Shown here: positions 33,132-47,169 of the stretch, one piece after another
Numbering within the stretch: position 1 is the stretch's first letter
Layout: each line of letters opens with the position of its first letter
Assembly: GCA_014925825.1 (NCBI GenBank)
Contig: JACGCK010000001.1
Location: 1-64,000 of the forward strand
Direction of reading: 5' to 3'
Origin: Pholiota molesta
Taxonomy: Eukaryota > Basidiomycota > Agaricomycetes > Agaricales > Strophariaceae
DNA length: 64,000 bases
The notes under the pieces: generated by a model
The model's input: only the letters and a program-made list of their open reading frames with translations
Databases searched by the model: none
Told to the model about the DNA's origin: nothing
Translations under genes and position numbers: made by a program

Positions 33132-34451
33132 ATGCCAGGACTAGGCATACCGGTCGACATTGAGCAATCAGAGATCAGCGACAGCCTCAACGGCATGCTT
33201 GTCCAGGCCTTTTTAATGGGTATGTTACCCCCTGCGTACATTTTTTTTCCCGATTGAATAACCCATGGCAGGGTTGTATACGATAATTTACATTGCGACT
33301 ATCTACGTTTACTGTATGTTTCCGAATCTTTCTCAAATCTGCGATACTTACGGTTCCGATGTGTAGTTGCAAGGAATTCGTCCCAGCGGTTTCTAGTTCC
33401 CACCACTGTGTCGATGCTGTATCTGTGCAACCTTGTCGGCTTCGGGGTGCAGTGGTACAACACGAAATGGCAATTTATCAACAACGGAGACACTCGAGAT
33501 TCGGTCTTCGAGTCGTTATACATCGTTCCCAATTGGTTTTTCGTTGCGGAGGACACTCCGGCTTATATCGCTTTCGTACTTGCCGATGGACTTCTGGTGC
33601 GTATATGACGCCTCCCAAGTTCCCTGTATTTACGATGTACATGGATAGATCTGGCGATGTTTCTTCGTATGAAATCGGTCAATTCGCGTTATTTTAGTGC
33701 CGTTGATTCTCGTCATCATCGAAGCTGGTAAGCTTTGTGTCATAATCAACCGAACATCTATTGAATTTTTTGTTTCTCTGTGAAGCACTACTCTTTGTGG
33801 AAATAATATTTGACGGAATAGACGGAGAATTGGTGTCTCAGGCTTTATCCATCACACTGAACGCCATGCTATCAGCCGCATTCTTCATTACATTTGGCAC
33901 CACTCTCATCACGACGATCCTCATTGCATATAGAATATATTCCGTGTCCAAGCAGGAAGGTTTGTCAGCGAGAAGATTCAAACACATCATCGATATAGTC
34001 GTTCAGTCAGGGGCCGTGAACTCTCTCACTTTACTGGTAAATGCGATAGTTGTCGTACTCCCAGGCAGTATATTGGACACAAAAAACATTGCTGCCAATA
34101 CCTACGCAGAGAACATCGTTCCATACGTCCTGGTACGTGACCATTCCGCGTGCAGCCTCTTATCAAACGTGCTTACGATTGAGCCAGGCCATGTCGACGA
34201 CTATCATGGTTGCCCGTGTTGCGTTACTCAGCGCCGAAACTACATTTCCCTCGACCGTCTCAGCCCATTTATCAGGCCTTCAGTTTCACGCTCGCTCCAC
34301 CCGCCATTCGGATACAGAGCCGGCTGCGGATAATTCTCACCCTCTCGATATCCATAATAGTTCTGATGACGAACGAGAAAAAATGGAAGGGAAGGTCACG
34401 GTAGCGCGAAGCTTCCAATTCCGCTTTCTAATTCTGCGCGCAGGATTGTAA
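33132..34451 (+). pseudogene. Multi-helix membrane protein gene with premature stop
   Basis: Member of the large Agaricomycete family of predicted seven-helix plasma-membrane proteins of unknown function. The exon chain from ATG 33132 splices in frame: GLYTIIYIATIYVY, VPTTVSMLYLCNLVGFGVQW, then NGDTRDSVFESLYIVPNWFF and ADGLLIWRCFFV. A TGA at 33670-33672 then replaces the Trp expected before NRSIRVILVPLILVIIEA. After it come helices around FITFGTTLITTILIAYRIYS and the conserved RRFKHIIDIVVQSGAVNSL, and an AMSTTIMVARVALLS helix. The cytoplasmic tail ends at 34451. A single TGG-to-TGA change explains the break. All other exons and splice sites look sound, so the loss is recent or the gene has a null allele. 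Confidence 0.72.
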
Positions 34452-34489
34452 ACGTTGTACACGAAAGCACCTACACATCGAGCACAAAG

Positions 34490-37400
34490 CTGTAAAATAT
34501 AAATTATTTAACCCTCCTGCAACCCTCCTGTGAACTGCGCCGAAGATCGCGTGCATTGGACTGATCCGCCCTCTCAAGTGTCTCATCTTGCGACAGGGAA
34601 TGTGCTAAAGGCTGATTTCTTGGTGTATCGCCCGCCATATCTCTCTAAAAGGTCGCCTTGTGACAGTTGGTCCCTATTCATATCAATAAGTCATATTCAC
34701 GAATATCAAGTTTACGCCTTTCCCGTGCCTCCAGATCCCACCCGCTGCGGCTATAGAGTCCAGCCAATGAGAGAAAGCGCCATCGACACAATGGGCACCC
34801 GCCGACCAACATTCAAGGCGTGGGTCCCAAAGGGCGGAAGAGACAGGTCTAACAGTGATTGAACTCGATACACCCGGCAGCAGCGGAACGCACAGCGCGA
34901 GGGCGATATACGCACGGTGCGAATGGTATTCTCAGCGGAGGCACGCATGCGCGCCTTCCGAATGATATTCTGCAGGATATGCTACGAACCTGATACGTGC
35001 ACTGACAATCCTCGCACATGCACCGCAAGGTGCACGACTCCCTCCAAACGTTGCCACGGAGGCCATAAGATGGAGTGCAGCATGCGCGAGCGCCACCAAT
35101 GATATCGGAGACAGCCTTTGTGATGGGTACAATCTCAGGGGTGGCGCGGGCTGGAGCGCAGCACTTTATGGACGCCTGGTCGTCACCGGAGGAGGTCGTC
35201 ATCGCCCGCGCCCGCGCGGATTGATGTGCGACGCTGGGGGAAACAAAAACGTTGGGTTGCATGACATAAAGCCGGCGGTGGTGGCCAAAAAGCCATGCCC
35301 AAGCATTCGTACCAGGCCATCCTACGCATCTACCCTGCGTCCGTGAATCACAAGCCGCGACGCGCTTTCGGCCTTCGCTTAGAGTCCAGCTCGTATCCGC
35401 ATAAATTGATAACCAACATCAATCCGAAGGTCCTTCGCAAAGAAAAACTCTGAAATGGTCTCGATGATTGAGAGGGTGTAGATCGCTACGCGGACACGAT
35501 GCGCCACCTAGCACGCAGACACAGTAAAGCGCCACGGAAATGCGGAGTAGAGGGGCACCGGAGGCGCGCGCGCCTGTGCAGGCTTGGGGAAACGACGAGA
35601 AACAAAAAATCCCATAGAACGGAACACCCGCATACAGTCCGCAATGAATACCCGCCCGCCGCAAGGACTGCGCGCTCGGACGGTAGCGCTGAGCATCGCC
35701 TGACTGCGCAGAGTCTCGGGAATACCGCACCAGGCTCATTCGCCCACGGCCATGAATGCAACGAGGCAGACGCCTTGACAGGCACCAACGCTCCTCGAGA
35801 CGTGCCCCTAGCACTGACGGACTCGCTTTACACCACCCATCACAAGATTAATATTCAACGCAGGAGACTGACACCCCATGTGTGCAGTTTCAGCACCGGC
35901 GTTGAGATCGTTGAGAGCTTGAATGGGAAAGGAGTAGTCGCGATATGCCACAGCGGGCGTGCCGAGGGGCATATAAACAGTTGATAGGGTGCTATTGGAC
36001 ATAGACTCGGAATTGATATCCCACAGCGCGCCGGAATTTGACGATGTATATATCGTCACCACTGGCGATGACATATCGCAATTCGAAACTCAAGCGCCGA
36101 GCGCCCATCGACATCGGACGCCACACGCAAGAACGAGAAGGAGAGCAGACATGAAAGAGAGCAAGATAGGACGGCCCAAAAGGAAACATGAATACACACA
36201 CCTGGGTTGGGCTGCGGAGAGGCCATTCCAGAGGCTCGAGAGTCGTGGGACATGTAAGAGTGCAGTATGTACGGGCCAGGCGCCGCCGGAGAACGGATGC
36301 AACGTCAAACGTCTTGCTTGATCTTGGCCATCATGGAACGCAAGATGCAGTTTCGTTGCCAGTTGGGACCAGGGGAAATGGGCAAGGAAGAAGGAGCGAA
36401 GCTGTGGGAGACGACAGAAGGGAGACAATCGAGGTCATCCTACGACGCTGAATGCACCAACGTCAATAGAACGAAGACGGTGCATGAACGAGAAGAACCT
36501 TCACTCAGCTTCCCTCAAGTCTCCCCAACCTTCCTTCCCAGTCCAGAGACCATCCTATTGGTGATCTGAGCGATTCGGGCACCACTCATAGAGTCGTAAT
36601 CCGTAGGCTTGTCCTGTCCAGCGTCATTCTATAGTAAATGGAGAGTAGTAACAATGAGAAAAGTCGCTTTCAACAGCAACTTGCTCAGATTCCGCACATC
36701 GCCGCCATGTCACGGTGCCTGAAGGCCGGCGCACACCGGCCCGACGTCGTCACCCGCTTGTTGAATGTTCGACCTCATCGACATCCATCATCGCCCATAA
36801 GACGCGCTGTACAGGAAAATGACCATCCCATGTATGAAGTGTATCTGTCGCATCGAGGCCCGCTGATATGGAGCCCGGGTACCGGTCTAAGTAGGCGCCT
36901 TTCATGCTCACGAAGCCCTGACTCTCTCGCTTCCAAATGACCCTGTCATCGACTCATCGCCGTCTTCGTACATGTCGATATGAGGCTTCTTCCCATTACC
37001 CATCTTGCTGCTGCACGAACCTTTCACTTGACTTGAATACTCCGTCTTGCCCTCACCGCGATGGATGAAAATCCTACACCTCAACCAGAGCGAACAATGT
37101 CTGTGCTGTGTATGTATACATACGTCTATAAAGCTTTATCACTTGCACATTCGGCCATCTTATTGACGCACGACTTGTATCCTTGTCCAGTCTGCGATCC
37201 GACAGCCGACATCACTTTTCTCTCGTCGGACCACGTCGTATTCAAGATACACGGGACCCACGTCAACTCGAACAGCGCAGGCTTTGCCATCGCTGAGAAC
37301 ATGATGATCGGCCCCGACGCCGCGCAGCTGTCTGAGCCCTCCAAGACGCTCGAGGTCCTCTTCCAGTTCATCGAGCCCCCACCCGAGGCCCGCAACTACC

Positions 37401-40400
37401 GCCAGCCGTCGGTGCTCGACATGGAGTTTTCTTTGTTCTTCGACGTGGCAGAAGCAGCGGAGAAATACGTCGTGTACGGCGCGATGAACACGTTCGCGAC
37501 GCGCATGCAGTACGCCCGCTTCTGCCCTCCTGTACTGTTATCCCGCGAAGCTCATTTTTATACATTATCCAGGCAGTTACTGCCGCACCATCCGCTCAAA
37601 ATCCTGAACCATTGCGCGAAGCACGGGTACACCAGTCTCGCCGATCAAGCGGCCGAACACTCACTATCAGAGCCGCTCCACCAGGTCGCCGCAAAGCTTA
37701 CTGCACCGGGCGTGTTGCCGAGATGGGTGCGTTTCTCAGTTGCTTCCCAAGTAACCCGCTACTTATCGCTCCTCCCAGTTGACGTACTACAAACTATGGC
37801 GCGACATGGCCAGCAATGCGGCGTCCAGAGTTGAACACGAAATGCAGCCGTACAAATGCATCGCCCTGGCGCGTATCTACGCCCTGTATCTGTGCCAGAT
37901 CCACCAGTGCCCCGCGAGCTTCCGCACCCTTCCCGCGCTGCCAACCGCCGGCTCATCGGCGTCGGCGCTCGCGTGCACGCATGCGCAGTGCGGGTCATGC
38001 TTATGCAGGTCACTGCCCGCGCAGTGCCCTTGGGCTGCTCAGTTGACGACGCTGCATGGGAGGATGCCGGCGTTTAGCGCGGTTTCACTGTATAGAGGAT
38101 TCTAACGCGATATGCATCCCTGTTTTTCGTCACAATTTCCAATGATTCTATTACGAATGTTGCGACTGCAATTGTCGAAATTAATTGAGCTTATGATCCT
38201 GCTAATATTTTCTCGGAATATGAGCAACCGTGACATTTATGTGCGCCTACCGATGATAACCCCGTCTCTGGCATGACTTTGGGACGATCCGACTTTTCGT
38301 GACTATTATATAGCAGATATTTTGTGCAAGTAGTGCGACTTTAATATTTCATTTCCGAAATTTGATTGAGCTGAAGATTCTTCAAATTCCTGCTACCGTT
38401 AGGTAGAAGGTTTTAAGGAGGTCAGTTTTTCCCATCAATGACACACGTGATTCCTTTTTCCTTTTCGGGTCCGGAGCCCGGACTGTTTTCGGGTCGTCGT
38501 ATTCTAATGTCTGCGAGAGACCAATCCAGTCAGAGTTGTGCTCGGGCCATTTCTTATTGTCTTTGCAATGTTATTATTGCTCTCTCCGATTTTCTGCTTG
38601 GTTTAAAAAGCGATAATTTTGCGGTTTCGCCATCTTCCAACCGTCTCCCCACATCATAGCCTCAGACATTGAAGGAGACATGAATGATAATAACACGTAG
38701 TAGTTGGCACACATTAGTGTTATTCCTTCAATATTCCTTGAAATTCTGATGACATTTCCAAGGACATTTCAGCGCATTAGATACTACATGGAATGCTTGT
38801 GCATATGAAAAAAGAGGTGGTAGCAGGTGTTGCCGCTCGTCACGAGCGGCCCTTAGGCTATATTTTATCGAAATGTGAGCAATGGTGACGCATATGTGCG
38901 CCTACCTATGGTACATAAACCTGTCTATCGAAAGCTCCGTTCCATCCTTGTCTGTGCCTTTCACTTACTGCGCCTTCATACCCACCACCATTCAAACTTT
39001 GAAATTTGAACTGCAAGCTTCATGTTGGCTCAGTGTTGGCTCAGTGTTGGCTTCAAGCCTACTTGGTGAACCGGTCCTGACGCCGGACCGGGACCGGCGC
39101 TTGCCGGATTAGTGCACGCACGCCGCACACGAACAAGTCTGTCTTACCTCCTAACCTTGTCCTAACCATCGCGCATGGGCCACGATCGACTTCTAACCCT
39201 CTGAGCTCGCTCATCTTTCCTGTTTATATGCATGGCTTACACGCTCAAATGGTGGATAGGAGATAGGACACACGGAGGACGGCGGCTGGACTTGGATGGA
39301 CGACACGTATGCGGGGCGGTGAGTGGCATTCACGATCGACGACGCTTCTCGTTCACCGGATCTCTAGTCCTCTTGTTTGTCATTCGTGCTCAACGCATGG
39401 CCGATTTCAAGAAGTTGGCGTGGCATGACGCTACCGGCCGTGCCAGCCCAATACGCCCAGCGTTCTCCCTTTCGTCGTGCCTCCCCGAGGCCCTACGCCT
39501 CCGATGGTTTTGCCTCTATATGTCTTCTCTTTCAAACACCTATGGCGCTTGACGCGCACGGGTGCTCGAACCGATCGTCTGCCACTATGTAGTTGGCCCA
39601 TGGAGTCTACGAAGCAGTGACGAAACGGGTACCCAGATTCCTCAGCGGACATGTCCTCCGCATGTTCATCGCGAGCGGTATCCGGTGCAGTGAAATCTTT
39701 CTATGCGCCTAGACTCCATGCTTCCACTACTTACAAGCTAACAACACTCCGCTGCGCTTATCCGTTGACGTGTGGTCATCGCGGATACGACGTTCGGTCA
39801 ATTCAGAGCCCGTATTCTGCTCTTTCCACTCGCTTTCGCGCCTCAGAACTGATGAGACTACCAGGCAGACTGGTGGACACTGCCGCGACGCTGTCTCGTA
39901 TGTACGATGCGTTTGCGGGGCGGCTCATTGTTACCCCGAATGCTAGGGGGATTTATGGACAAGAAGGGGCGGGACGTGCGACGCACGCAGATGGGCCCGC
40001 CGGCCGGTGGGATGTGTGGGCATACGTGATCGCGCTTTTTTGCTTTCCGCTTGTTGTTCCTAACGTTCCTTGTGCGGGTTTGGTTGCGTTGGCGGTGCGC
40101 TCTTCGCACGACGCCGCTCCTGTCACGGTTGCGCTTCTCCCGTTGTGTTGTCGAGGTCGATTTCGCCATCCCTTTGCGAATTCGAATCCTTGCGCGCTCC
40201 AGCGCCCCGAGGCCTGCGACCGCTTTTTGTGGACGCGCGTCTCGGGCCGACGTCCATCGGCAGAGAATAAATCAATCGAATGGACATTGGGAGTGGGGTC
40301 GCACGGTGTGCGCATCCAGTAAACCGAAGGCGCTCCCTATGTAATTTCACGTCCTGATTTTTTGGTAATGTTCCGAGGCTCGAGGCCAACTGCAGCGATA

Positions 40401-40970
40401 GGGTTCTCTTGTCCATCGGAGGGACCGGGATCCAGGCGGTGTGCGATAGGATGCGGATGAGCTGATTTTCGCTCGCTGCTGGTAGGCCCACAGAGCCTTC
40501 AGAACATGGGTGGCGCATGACCGGGCGTCTGCGAGGGTATGTCCTTCGACATGGGCCTCGCTGGCGGTGTCTGGTCCGGATATTCGTCGTCCTGTGAGGC
40601 TCCGTGGAAGGACTACTTTGCGGTGAGCGGGTCTGTGTAAAGACTGTGCTCATGATCACAATTCTTTTTCTCGAAAGCGCTGTGTAAAGATAGATGTTCT
40701 ATAAGTCAACGTTTCAACGGCGTGATATGAATTTTTTCGAGCAATTTGTACATCACTCTCTGAAAACATTCAAAGTTCATAGTAGAAAAGAACATGATGA
40801 TCAATAGAAAGCGCATACATTTCAGCCCAGCACGGTTACATTTACATTTACATCTCCAACCCAAATAATACTTTCTTGCCATCGCCGCGCTAGTGCGATT
40901 GAGAGATCGTGAATCAGGAGATGCAGGAAGTGAGTAAACATATGCATATGTACAGGATCTGTAAGGCAAT
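34490..40970 (+). repeat. BTB duplication unit I (full copy)
   Basis: A unit of about 6.5 kb. Aligned with unit II (41060-46990) over its whole length: upstream block 34.5-36.6 kb, BTB gene, downstream block 38.1-40.9 kb. The left edge is near an AAATTATT-rich junction (about 34495), the right edge after a GATCGTGAATCAGGAGATGC-type stretch near 40925. Upstream and downstream blocks show no recognised gene. Identity to unit II looks high in the gene and clearly lower in the flanks. Confidence 0.75.
37061..38105 (+). CDS. BTB/POZ domain protein, copy I
   Basis: BTB/POZ proteins mediate dimerisation and often act as adaptors for Cullin-3 ubiquitin ligases; the role of this fungal branch is not known. 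Four exons (37061-37109, 37191-37509, 37573-37726, 37779-38105) give 282 residues in frame. The BTB core runs from about residue 18: DPTADITFLSSDHVVFKIHG, then TLEVLFQFIEPP and the alpha-helical FFDVAEAAEKYVVYGAMNTF. The second half holds HPLKILNHCAKHGYTSLADQ and ends with a Cys/His-rich tail (CTHAQCGSCLCRS, QCPW) that could bind zinc. Almost identical, introns included, to copy II at 43623. Confidence 0.85.
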
Positions 40971-41059
40971 GATCGAGCAATAATAATGGTAATTAATGGA
41001 ACAAAAAAATGTATTGCAAACGCTGTTTTGATTTGGGTATTCGTATTTCCAACAAAGCT

Positions 41060-44000
41060 ACCAAATGTAAATTATTAAGCTCTCCAGTGAACTGAACCGA
41101 AGATCGCGTGCATTGTGTTGATCCGCCCTTCAAGTAGCCCATCTGGCGAAAGGGAATCCGTGAAAGGTTGATTTCTTGGTATATAAACCAATTGATCTCC
41201 CTCTGAGCTCGCCTTGTGTACGCCCCAATTCATATAAATAACTTTATCCACGAATATCAAGTTTACGCCTTTCCCGTGCCTCCAGATTCCACCCGCTGCG
41301 GTCATGGAGTCCAATCGTTTTTGGAAATTTCATCTCATCGACGCAATGGGCACCCCCGATTTCAAGGCCCCAAAGAGCGGAAGAGATTGCCCCTAAGAGA
41401 CTGAACTCAACACACCCAGCAGCAGCGGAACACACGGTGCGAGGGGGATACATGCACACCATGAATGGTAATCTCTGTAAATGCACGCATGCGCGCCTTC
41501 CGAATGATATCCTGCAGGATACGCTTAGAACCTGATACGTGCACTGACAATCCTCGCACATGTACCGCAAGGTGCACCACTGCCTCCAAACGTTGCCACG
41601 GAGGCCATAAGATGGAGTGCAGCATGCGCGAGCGCCACCAATGAGATCGGAGACAGCCTTTGTGATGGGTACAATCTCAGGGTGGCGCGGGCTGGAGCGC
41701 AGCATCGCTTTATGGACGCCTGGTGGTCACTGGAGGATCGCCCGCGCCCATGCGGGTTAACGTGCGACAGTGGCAAAAGAAAAAAAGAGTTGCGTCGCAC
41801 GGCGTCAAACCGGCGCTGGTGGCCCAGATGCCGCGTCCAAGCATTCGTACCAGGCATCCTACGCGCCTACCCTGCGTCCGTGAATCACAAGCCGCGACGC
41901 GCTTTCGGCCTTCGCGCCCACGGGTCGCTGGGGCTATAGAGTACAGCTCGTATCCGCATAAATTAATGACCAACATCAATCCGAAGGTCCTTCGCAAAGA
42001 AAAAAAAACTCTGGAATGGTCTCGATGATTGAGAGGGTGTAGATCGCTACGCGGATACGATGCGCCACCTAGCACGCAGACACAGTAACGCGCCACGGAA
42101 ATACGGAGTAGAGGGGATCGGAGGCGCGTGCGTCGGTACAGGCCGGGGAAATAACGAGAAACAAAAATTCCACACAACGGAACCTGCGCATACGATCCGC
42201 AATGAATGCCAGCCCGCCGCAAGGAGTGCGCGCTCGGGCGGTAGCGCCGACCATCGCCTGACTGCGCAGAGTCTCGGGCGTACCGCACCAGCCTCATTCG
42301 CCCACGCCCATGAACGAAACGAGGCAGACGCCACAACACGCATTAACGCCCCTCGACATGCGCCACTAGCTCTGACGAACTCGCTTACACCATCCATAAC
42401 GAACCTAATCAACGCAGGAGACTGACACCCCATGTGTGCAGCTTCAGAACCGGCGTTGAAATCGTTGAGAGCTTGAATGGGAAAGGAGTAGTCGCGATAT
42501 GCCACAGCGGACGTGCCGAGGGACGTATAACATTTGACAGGGTGCCATTAGACATAGACTCGGAATTGATATCCCACAGCGCGCCGGAATCTGACGATGT
42601 ATCCATCGTCCACCACTGGCGACGACATATCACAATTCGAAACTCAAGCGCCGAGCGCCCATCGACATCGGACGCCACGCGCAAGAACGACAAGGAGCGC
42701 AGACATGAAAGAGAGCAAGATAGGACAGCCCAAAAGGAAACATGAATACACACCTGCGTTGGGCTGCGGAGAGGCCATTCCAGAGGCTCGAGAGTCGTGG
42801 GACATGCAAGAGTGCAGTATATACGGGCCAGACGCCGCCGGAAAACGGGCGCAACATCAAAAGTCTTGCTTGATCTTGGCCATCCTGGAGCGCAAGATGC
42901 AGTTTCGTTGCCAGTTGGGCACCAGGCGAAATGGGCAAGGAAGAAGGAGCGACGTCGGAGGCGACAGATGGGAGACAATCGAGGTCATCCTACGACGCTG
43001 AATGCACCAACGTCAGTAGAACGAAGACGTTGCATAAATGAGAAGCTCACCAATCAGAAACTTCACTCAGCTTCGCTCAAGGCTCCTCTTCCCAGTCCAC
43101 AGACTGCCCTCCTTGCATCCTATCGGTCATCTGAGCGCTTCAGACACCCGTGGGCCGTCATAGGTGGTACCAGAGAGAGAGTCGTAGTTTGTAGGCTTGT
43201 CCTGTTCAGCGTCATGCTAGAGTAACCACAAGAAAAGTCGCTATCATTGTCAATGTCAACACCGTCGCCGCCATGTCACGCTTGCCTCAGGGCCGGCTTA
43301 CCCGACTTTGTCACCGTTCGAACTTCGACGTGTCCTTGACCTTGCCTTGACCTCATCGACATCTAGCGACATCGATCATCGCATCGTTTTGGAAGACAAT
43401 TTTCCCATATATGAAGATGGCATCTGTAGCATCGAGCTCCGGTGAATGCCCGTCTGTCCAGTGTCCACGAAGCCTCTCTCGCTTCCAAATGACGCTGCCA
43501 CCAGACGCTGCCATCGCCGTCTTCGCACCTGTCGATATTAGATTCTCCATCTTGATTCAGTTTCCAGTATTTTTACTGCAGGACCCTTTCGCTTGACTTG
43601 AATCCTCGATCTTGTCGTCACCGTGATGGATACTTCGTCCGAAAATCTTGCATCTCAACCAGAGCGAACGATGTCTGCGCTGTGTATGTACACATACGTC
43701 TATAAAGCTTTATCACTTGCACATTCGGCCATCTTATTGACGCATGACTTTCATCCTTGTGCAGTCTGCGATCCGACAGCCGACATCACTTTTCTCTCGT
43801 CGGACCACGTCGTATTCAAGATACACGGGACCCACGTCAACTCGAACAGCGCCGGCTTTGCCGTCGCTGAGAACATGATGATTGGGGCCGACGCCGCGCA
43901 GCTGTCCGAGCCCTCCAAGACGCTCGAGGTCCTCTTCCAGTTCATCGAGCCCCCACCCGAGGCCCGCAACTACCGCCAGCCGTCGGTGCTCGACATGGAG

Positions 44001-46990
44001 TTTTCTCTGTTCTTCGATGTGGCGGAAGCGGCCGAGAAATACGTCGTGTACGGCGCGATGAACACGTTCGCGACGCGCATGCAGTACGCCCGCTTCTGCC
44101 CTCCTGTACTGTTATCCCGCGAAGCTCATTTTTATACATTATCCAGGCAGTTACTGCCGCACCATCCGCTCAAAATCCTGAACCATTGCGCGAAGCACGG
44201 GTACACCAGTCTCGCCGATCAAGCGGCCGAACACTCACTATCAGAGCCGCTCCACCAGGTCGCCGCAAAGCTTACTGCACCGGGCGTGTTGCCGAGATGG
44301 GTGCGTTTCTCAGTTGCTTCCCAAGTAACCCGCTACTTATCGCTCCTCCCAGTTGACGTACTACAAACTATGGCGCGACATGGCCAGCAATGCGGCGTCC
44401 AGAGTTGAACACGAAATGCAGCCGTACAAATGCATCGCCCTGGCGCGTATCTACGCCCTGTATCTGTGCCAGATCCACCAGCGCCCCGCGAGCTTCCGCA
44501 CCCTTCCCGAGCTGCCAACTGCCGGCTCATCGGCGTCGGCACTCGCGTGCACGCATGCGCAGTGCGGGTCATGCTTATGCAGGTCACTGCCCGCGCAGTG
44601 CCCTTGGGCTGCTCAGTTGACGACGCTGCATGGGAGGATGCCGGCGTTTAGCGCGGTTTCACTGTATAGAGGATTCTAACGCGATATGCATCCCTGTTTC
44701 TCGTCACAATTGCCGATTATTTTATCACGAATGTTGCAATTGAGATGTTTAAAATTGAATTGAGCTTGTGATCTTGTTGATAATTTATTGAAATAAGAAC
44801 GACGGTGACGTTTATTTGCGCCTACCGATGATAACCTCGTCTATGTAATGACTTTAGGACGATGCATATCCTGACTTTTCATGACTATTATGTAGCTGAT
44901 ATTTCATGCAAGTATTGCGACTTCAATTCCGAAACTTGATTGACCTTAAGATTATCATTCTTCAAATATTTCAGTGTAATGTGGACACTGGTGACGCATA
45001 TGTACGCCTACCTATGGTACATAAACCCACCTAACGAGAGCGCCAATTTATCCTTGTCCGTGCCTTTCACTTAGTGTGCCTTCATATTCAGCATTCAAAT
45101 ATTCGAACTTCCAAGCTTCCTGTGCCTACTTGGTAGTGAATACACCGGACCGGGAGCCAACCGGGAGCGAGCGGCGCGTGCCGTAGTGCACATACACAAA
45201 CAAGTCGAGTCTGTCTGTTGCCTCCTAACCATCGCGCATGGGCCACCGTTGACTTCTGATCCACGAGTTCGCTCCTCTCGTCCCTGTTAATGTGCACGGC
45301 TCATACGCTTAAACAGTACATAGGATGCATGGAGGACGGCGGCAGGACTTGGATGGATGACACGTATGCCAGGAGGTGAGTGGAATCCACGATCGATGAC
45401 GATTCTCGTTCACCGGATCCCTAGTGCTCTTGTTTTTCATTCGTGCACGACTCATAACCGATTCTAAGACGTTGGTGTGCCGTGACGCCAGCGGGCGTCC
45501 CAGCCTTCGTCACGGTGCCTCCCGAGGTCCTGCGCCTCCGATGGGTCTGTGATGTTTTCAACTTCCTTTCAACGTGCGTGTTCGTCTGGTCCTGTTATCC
45601 GTCTTGTCTTGCACACACCTATGGCGCTTGAAGCTTATGGGTGCTCCAACCGATCGTCTGCCACTATGTAGCTCGCCCATGGAGTCTACGAAGCAGTGAC
45701 AAAACGGGTACCCGGATGCCTCAGCGGACATTTCCTCCGCATGTTCATCGCGAGCGGTGTCCGGTTGACGGGTTCCATCCATCAAGCTAGACTCCATGGT
45801 TCCACTATAAGCTCAAGACACACCGCACTTCCGCTGCGCTTATCGGATGACGTGTGGTGCACAGATCGCCGATAGTAGATACGATGTTGGATCAGTGCAG
45901 ACCCCGCATTCTGCTCTTTCCATCTGCTTTCACCCCATCGCACACTCGATATGCCCGACGGCGCCTATCGCGCCCCAGAACTAACGAGACTACCAGGCAT
46001 CGTATGTGCGATGGTCGTTTGCGGGTGCGGCTGGCCGTTGGTACCCCGGATGCTTGAGGGAGTCATGGACAAGAAGGGACGGGGCGTGCGACGCACGCAG
46101 ATGGGTTCGCCGGTGAGATGGGGTGGGCATACGTGCTCGTCCTTTCTTGCGTCCCGCTTGTTGTTCCTGACGTTGGATGTGCGGGTTTGCTTGCATTGGC
46201 GCATGCTAGGTGCGCTCTTCGTGCGACGCCGCTCCCGTTGCGCTTCTCCCGTTGTGTTGTCGAGGTCGATTTCGCCTTCCCTTTGTAAATTCGAATCCTT
46301 CTGCGCCCCAGTGCCCCGTGGCCTGTGACCGCTTTCCGCGGACGCGCGCATCGGCCCACGGGCTGACGTTCATCGACAAAGAAATGCACGCACCATTTCT
46401 CACTGGGAGGTGCCAGTGGGCACACATTCAGTAGCCACTCCCTATTACAATATCGCTCGCATGGCTCTTTGGAGATGTTCTTAGGCTCAGGCCAATACTA
46501 CCGGCGGCGGCGACTGCAATTCTAGAATTTCGCCGACCGGGACGGGCTGATGGATACCGCTCCCTGCTGGTAGGCGCACGGAGTCTTGAACGATGGGTGG
46601 TGCATGACCGGGCGTCGTCGTTCGACATGGTCCTCGCGGGCGGTGTCTGGTGAAGATATCACTAGTTATTTGAGGCTCCGTGGGATGACTAGCGGCGAGC
46701 GGGGCTGTGTAATGACTGTGTGCTCATGATCATATTTTTTTTTTGTCAAAAGCGCTGTGTAAAAATACATGTTATTCAAGTCAACAGTGCGATTTGGATT
46801 TCTGAGTAAATTATCGCTATCGATCGAGGCGAAGTTAGAACATTTGAATGTTTCTAGAAAAAGCCTAAGATGAAAGATCAAGATATGACATCAATAGAAA
46901 GCGAGTGCACTTCAGAAGAACCCAAATATCGAGCGGCCCTTGCCGTCACCGCGCTAGCATGATTGGGAGGTCGTGGATCAGGCCTCATGC
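41060..46990 (+). repeat. BTB duplication unit II (full copy)
   Basis: Direct tandem copy of unit I, starting about 90 bp after its end. The same order of blocks is present, with small insertions and deletions (for example about 40 extra bases at 41760). The right edge resembles the MYND-gene 3' sequence, as in unit I. Confidence 0.75.
43623..44679 (+). CDS. BTB/POZ domain protein, copy II
   Basis: Tandem paralog of copy I with the same four-exon layout. It starts at ATG 43623 with a slightly longer N-terminus (MMDTSSENLAS) and shares the BTB core and Cys/His-rich tail with only a few substitutions (for example Ile/Val and Pro/Ala in the core, Cys/Arg near the end). Introns 2 and 3 are identical to copy I and intron 1 differs at a few bases, while sequence outside the gene is far more diverged. 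This points to gene conversion or strong constraint. Both copies look functional. Confidence 0.85.
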
Positions 46991-47169
46991 ACGAAGCCAG
47001 GACGATGGTGGATGATGTATATGTGCTCTGGTCTCGCTCGCAACTCGCCCGCAACCAACCCGCAACACATTATTTCAACGAGACACGTCACGGTGTTTAA
47101 TATTTAAGAGTCCGCGTTCACTCGATTGACAATTCGGCACACGGTCCTCTCTCCCTCCCTATCTATTGT

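Noticed and set aside
34849..35262. Minus-strand frame conserved between BTB units I and II
   Set aside because: The frame is disrupted by small gaps in unit II and only a short piece is left in unit III; no family was recognised, so nucleotide duplication explains it.
39232..40322. Open frames in the downstream block of the BTB units
   Set aside because: Frames are not preserved between copies and no splice chain or domain was found.
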